Shown here: positions 60,729 through 64,000 of the stretch, piece by piece | How the letters are laid out: each line of letters starts with the position of its first letter | Numbering within the stretch: the first letter of the stretch is position 1 | Assembly: GCA_018902795.1 (NCBI GenBank) | Contig: JAHIQD010000003.1 | Span: 1 to 64,000 of the forward strand | Length of the DNA: 64,000 nucleotides | Source: Bacteroidota bacterium | GTDB lineage: Bacteria > Bacteroidota > Bacteroidia > Flavobacteriales > Weeksellaceae | Direction of reading: 5' to 3' | Position numbers and translations under genes: made by a program | The notes under the pieces: generated by a model | What the model saw: the letters and a program-made list of their open reading frames with translations, nothing else | What the model was told of the DNA's origin: nothing | The model's database searches: none

Positions 60729-61700
60729 CTAAGACTCTCTTCTTAACAGGTAATTGGCAAGTTCAATGAAGGGTTTCTTTTTCTCTTCCGGAACGTTGAT
60801 CTGTTTCAGGTAACCCTGTGCAATTTCGTTGTATTTCTGGATCAGATGAAGCGTTTTTTCATCCACTTTTGTACGGCGGAAAATCTTTTCTACACTGTAA
60901 ACTTTATCTACATTATCCGTTTTCTTGGCATACCAGTATTCCAGTTCTTTTCTTTCCTCCTCGGTTGCGTGTTCCTTTGCCAAAAGATAAAGGACTGTTT
61001 TTTTATTTTCGTAGATGTCTCCGGCATGTTTCTTACCGAACTGTTCCTGGTTTCCAAACACGTCAAGATAATCATCCATGATCTGGAAAGCGATACCAAC
61101 ATTTTTACCGAAATTAAAGATTGCTTTGGCGTCTTTAAAATCTGCTCCGGCAATCAACGCTCCGATTTCAAAAGAAGAAGCACTTAAAACCCCAGTTTTA
61201 TAAGTAATCATGCGGATGTAATCGTTGAAAGTTACGTCACCTAACGTTTCAAAATTGATGTCGTACTGCTGACCTTCGCAAAGCAGAAGTCCGGTGTGGG
61301 TGAAAACCCTGATACAGGCTTTGAACATATCAGGTTCTAAATCTTCGAAAAACTTGTAGGCTTTCAACAGGAGCGCGTCACCGGAAAGAATACCGGTATT
61401 GATACCGTGCAACGTATGAATGGTCGGCTGATTACGGCGCAAAGGTGCCTCATCCATAATGTCATCGTGAATCAAGGTGAAATTATGAAAAAACTCAATT
61501 GCCAACGCCGGTTTTATGGCTTTCTGAAGATCGCCTCCAAACATATCATTCGCCATCAGAACCATTATCGGGCGTAACCTTTTTCCGCCGTGGGAAATAA
61601 TGTAGTTCATCGGATCATAAAGCTCCGCGGGCTTATCTTTAAATATATATTTATCTACCGCTTTTGCTACGATTTCCTGATATTCGTCTAAAAATTGCAT
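60729..61700 (-). CDS. polyprenyl synthetase (trans-isoprenyl diphosphate synthase)
   Basis: A 323-residue enzyme that condenses isopentenyl diphosphate units. The first Asp-rich motif is HDDIMDE (78-84) and the second is MDDYLD (about 214). GGKRLRP carries the phosphate-binding residues. Chain length cannot be read with certainty; residues before the first motif (FFHNFTLI) would suit a short or medium chain. It could supply lipid for quinones or for the UbiA-type enzyme. Confidence 0.93.
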   Translation of the reverse strand: MQFLDEYQEIVAKAVDKYIFKDKPAELYDPMNYIISHGGKRLRPIMVLMANDMFGGDLQKAIKPALAIEFFHNFTLIHDDIMDEAPLRRNQPTIHTLHGINTGILSGDALLLKAYKFFEDLEPDMFKACIRVFTHTGLLLCEGQQYDINFETLGDVTFNDYIRMITYKTGVLSASSFEIGALIAGADFKDAKAIFNFGKNVGIAFQIMDDYLDVFGNQEQFGKKHAGDIYENKKTVLYLLAKEHATEEERKELEYWYAKKTDNVDKVYSVEKIFRRTKVDEKTLHLIQKYNEIAQGYLKQINVPEEKKKPFIELANYLLRRES

Positions 61701-61716
61701 AAATTTCTTATTTGTA

Positions 61717-61724
61717 CAAAATTA
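61717..61724 (-). promoter_or_regulatory. predicted -7 box of the polyprenyl synthetase
   Basis: TAATTTTG on the minus strand fits TAnnTTTG, 17 bases before the start codon. Confidence 0.5.
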
Positions 61725-61760
61725 CAATTTTAAAAAGTTTTTTCCTTAACAATAGGCCAT

Positions 61761-61789
61761 AAAAAAACCACTTTCTTAGAAGTGGTTTT
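61761..61789 (-). terminator. terminator after the phosphate transporter
   Basis: A perfect 10-bp stem AAAACCACTT/AAGTGGTTTT with a 6-base loop, followed by a T-run on the minus strand, 22 bases past the transporter stop. Confidence 0.9.
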
Positions 61790-61811
61790 GTGATATTTTA
61801 ATTGTAGTTTT

Positions 61812-62954
61812 CTACTTTACAGCAATAACTACTAAATAAGTAAGTCCTGCAACAATTGCTGAGATTGGAATGGTTAAAATCCATGCCCAAAGAAGGCTTA
61901 CCGTAATTCCCCACCTTACAGCGGAAACTCTTTTCGTTAAACCTACACCGATAATAGCACCGGTGATGGTATGCGTTGTTGAAACCGGGATACCGAAATG
62001 TTCTGTCATAAACAAAGTAATCGCACCTGCAGTTTCAGCACTTACGCCTTCCAGCGGAGTTACTTTGGTAATTCTGGTTCCCATTGTTTTCACGATTTTC
62101 CAGCCGCCACTCATGGTTCCGAGTGCAATCATCAGGAATGATGTGAAAGGTACCCACCAGTAATGTTCCACAAAATAAGTGAACTGGTGCGATCCGTCCA
62201 TTGCAATATACACAGGATCGTGAAGCATCTGAACATGGTAATAAATTACGGCCGCGCCAATGATTCCCATTACTTTCTGTGCATCATTGGTACCATGTCC
62301 CAAACTGAAAAGTGCGGAGGAAACCAACTGTAATTTCTTGAAAATATTGTCCGCCTTCCTTGGATTGGTGCGCTTGGCAATATTCACGATGATGAGGGTG
62401 ATGATGATGGAAATAATGGAACCGATAATCGGGGCAAGAAAAATGAAAAGGATAATAGGAATTACCTTATCATATTTTACTACATTCTGCGTGAAAAGCT
62501 GCTTGAAGGCCATAATCAGTTTATCAAATACTGAAAGATCAGGCTGTGCCAAAGCTACTGCATGATAATCTGAAACCAAAGCGTACATCAGTGCGGCTCC
62601 TAAAAACCCTCCAATCAAAGTATGTGATGATGAGGATGGAATTCCGAACCACCAGGTCAGTAAATTCCAGGCAATTGCAGCAATAAGACCTGCAAAGATT
62701 ACCTCCAGGTTAATAAAATCTTCGTTTACAGATTTCGCAATGGTATTCCCGATTTTGAATTCTCCAATGACATATGCTGCAAGGAAAAAAGCGGCAAAAT
62801 TCCAAACCGCTGCCCAAAGAACAGCCTGAAAAGGCGTTAAGACTTTAGTTGAAACAATGGTCGCAATAGAGTTTGCGGCATCGTGAAATCCGTTGATATA
62901 ATCAAATATTAAGGCTAATACAATGATTATAATTAATAATACTGGTAAATCCAT
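61812..62954 (-). CDS. inorganic phosphate transporter, PiT family
   Basis: A 380-residue low-affinity phosphate permease with about ten helices. The duplicated PiT signature appears as GFHDAANSIATIVSTKVLTP near the N-terminus and as SLGHGTNDAQKVMG and STTHTITGAIIGVG in the second half. It lies 28 bases after the DUF47 gene; that pair is a known transport unit. Confidence 0.95.
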   Translation of the reverse strand: MDLPVLLIIIIVLALIFDYINGFHDAANSIATIVSTKVLTPFQAVLWAAVWNFAAFFLAAYVIGEFKIGNTIAKSVNEDFINLEVIFAGLIAAIAWNLLTWWFGIPSSSSHTLIGGFLGAALMYALVSDYHAVALAQPDLSVFDKLIMAFKQLFTQNVVKYDKVIPIILFIFLAPIIGSIISIIITLIIVNIAKRTNPRKADNIFKKLQLVSSALFSLGHGTNDAQKVMGIIGAAVIYYHVQMLHDPVYIAMDGSHQFTYFVEHYWWVPFTSFLMIALGTMSGGWKIVKTMGTRITKVTPLEGVSAETAGAITLFMTEHFGIPVSTTHTITGAIIGVGLTKRVSAVRWGITVSLLWAWILTIPISAIVAGLTYLVVIAVK

Positions 62955-62982
62955 TCTTTATTTTTAAGTTTAACGGATAAGG

Positions 62983-63621
62983 CTACGCGTATTTAATCAC
63001 AATACTGTCCATGGTATTGGCAACATCTTCGGCCTTATCGGTAACTGTTTCAAGATATTCAAGAACTGATTTTATTTTGATGATGTTAATGGCATCATTC
63101 GTTTCAAAAAGTTTTACGGTCGCCTGACTTAATACATCATCAGCAATATTTTCGTAAGAATTGATCTTGATACATGATTCTTTTACTGCCTGAGGGTTTT
63201 TAAAATCTTTCAGATTAGCCATCGCTGTCTGAATCTCCAGACACGATTTGTAAATTAAAAGAGAAAACTCAGTATAGGAAGGATCAAGAGGCGTTTTGTA
63301 GAGATAAATATATTTTGCCGATGCATACATGAAATCCGCAATATCATCAAGACCGCTCGCCAAATGATTAATATCTTCTCTGTCGAACGGAGTAATGAAG
63401 TTTTCACCTAACTGAACAAAAATTTCGTGAGTTAAATCATCCATTTTATGCTCGTAATCGCTCATATTCTTAAGCATTGTATCATCGTTGATATCAAAAT
63501 CAAGAAGGCCTTCATGAAACTCTTTAGACATTTCGCAAAGTGTTGCTGCTACTTTTTCGAACAACACAAAAAACACTTTATCTTTTGGCTGGAATGCTTT
63601 GAAAATATTACCAATTCCCAT
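62983..63621 (-). CDS. DUF47 PhoU-like phosphate transport accessory protein
   Basis: A 212-residue helical protein of the DUF47 family with the PhoU-like ExxxD pattern (DDLTHEIFVQLGENFITPFD, then REDINHLASGLDDIADF). DUF47 proteins partner Pit transporters, and it is upstream of and adjacent to one here. It probably regulates phosphate uptake. Confidence 0.93.
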   Translation of the reverse strand: MGIGNIFKAFQPKDKVFFVLFEKVAATLCEMSKEFHEGLLDFDINDDTMLKNMSDYEHKMDDLTHEIFVQLGENFITPFDREDINHLASGLDDIADFMYASAKYIYLYKTPLDPSYTEFSLLIYKSCLEIQTAMANLKDFKNPQAVKESCIKINSYENIADDVLSQATVKLFETNDAINIIKIKSVLEYLETVTDKAEDVANTMDSIVIKYA

Positions 63622-63730
63622 TTTTTTTAATTTATAATTAGTGGTGCAAATTTCCGAAAAACTGAACTAACTTTCCCGTTTTAATGTTAAGTTTTATTAA
63701 CATTGGGAATTAGTTTTCCCCTAAAAAACA

Positions 63731-63763
63731 AAAAATAAGTCCCGCTGAAAACAACGGAACTTA
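63731..63763 (-). terminator. terminator of the partial helicase gene
   Basis: A stem TAAGTcCCG/CGGaACTTA (63736-63744 with 63755-63763) whose mismatch is a G-U wobble on the minus strand. A T-run follows on that strand, 28 bases past the stop codon at 63791. Confidence 0.75.
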
Positions 63764-63790
63764 CATATATTCTGAAATATTGGTTGGGAA

Positions 63791-64000
63791 TTAGTTCGCC
63801 ACTTCGGCTCTCATTTCCTTTCCTTTAAATTTCTGGGTTTGCAATCCTTTGATTACTTCATCTTTAAATGATTTTTCCACTTCAAAGAATGAAAACTTCT
63901 CTAAGATTTCAATATCACCGATATCTGGGCGTTTTTTCGATTTTGCTGTAGATTTATTGATGATCTCTAACATATCCATTTTCTTCAACTGGTCTTTTTT
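63791..64000 (-). CDS. C-terminal end of a DEAD-box helicase, DbpA-type RNA-binding domain
   Basis: The frame is open to the window edge, giving 69 residues. RPDIGDIEILEKFSFFEVE and KFKGKEMRAEVAN match the C-terminal DbpA RNA-binding fold of Bacteroidota DEAD-box helicases. Start and helicase core lie outside the window. The apparent ATG-like start at 63988 is a TTG inside the frame, so it is not the true beginning. Confidence 0.8.
   Translation of the reverse strand, partial: KKDQLKKMDMLEIINKSTAKSKKRPDIGDIEILEKFSFFEVEKSFKDEVIKGLQTQKFKGKEMRAEVAN

Noticed and set aside
1..64000. CRISPR array, rRNA genes, prophage
   Set aside because: No regularly spaced direct repeats, rRNA sequence or phage structural genes were seen.

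Overview
The window looks like a chromosome segment from a Bacteroidota, class Flavobacteriia, probably a Chryseobacterium-like member of the Weeksellaceae. The signs are a SusC/SusD pair, type IX secretion (T9SS) sorting domains, GSCFA, DUF5683 and DUF6438 proteins, an enlarged signal peptidase I, repeated Bacteroidota-type -7 promoter boxes (TAnnTTTG), and few Shine-Dalgarno sequences.

Region 1 (about 0.1-25.5 kb) is a complete-looking pectin/polygalacturonate utilisation locus. One minus-strand operon (12.2 to 1.2 kb) encodes a lipoprotein GH28, SusC, SusD, a CE8 pectinesterase and a PL1 pectate lyase. A second minus-strand operon (23.7 to 13.5 kb) encodes the cytoplasmic uronate pathway. 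KduI, KduD and KdgF handle unsaturated uronates. UxaC, UxaB and UxaA handle galacturonate and glucuronate. KdgK and Eda join both branches at KDG and KDPG, and an ExuT-like transporter supplies substrate. A LacI-family regulator lies between the operons and a secreted GH28 lies at the far end. Three promoters in this locus carry the same palindrome, TGTAATCGATTACA or a 13/14 match, next to or overlapping the -7 box. This defines a candidate regulon that also includes an orphan secreted protein at 144-944.

Region 2 (about 25.8-36.4 kb) is accessory DNA, visibly richer in A/T. A minus-strand operon encodes a TerB-like protein, a Ser/Thr-kinase/AAA+ fusion, two small envelope proteins, a divergent Hsp70, a membrane coiled-coil protein whose C-terminus resembles GrpE, and a membrane protein with a J-domain-like N-terminus lacking HPD. 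I think this is the most novel system in the window: a membrane-linked Hsp70 machine wired to a kinase-AAA+ protein and TerB. Two genes in it carry lesions or recoding signals, an in-frame amber codon and a frame change. Next to it are a 3'-truncated IS110 transposase with a possible bridge-RNA region, a conserved hypothetical gene, an 11-bp tandem repeat, and two identical tRNA-Asp genes.

Region 3 (36.6-64 kb) is core chromosome: trxA, cysteine desulfurase, a UbiA/DprE1-like/DprE2-like/HAD cluster suggestive of polyprenyl-phospho-pentose synthesis, OmpA and lipocalin lipoproteins, a subtilase, WbqC, lepB, dapB, DUF5683, parB, parA, a TonB-type protein and purA on the minus strand. Then come hpt, adk, obgE, DUF6438, a DEAD-box helicase and a methyltransferase on the plus strand. 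The end holds TatD, GSCFA, a polyprenyl synthase, a Pit phosphate transporter, DUF47 and a partial helicase on the minus strand. Convergent perfect DnaA boxes beside parA, plus the nearby switch in gene orientation, make 50.6-51.9 kb a candidate oriC. Several intergenic regions hold structured repeat elements.
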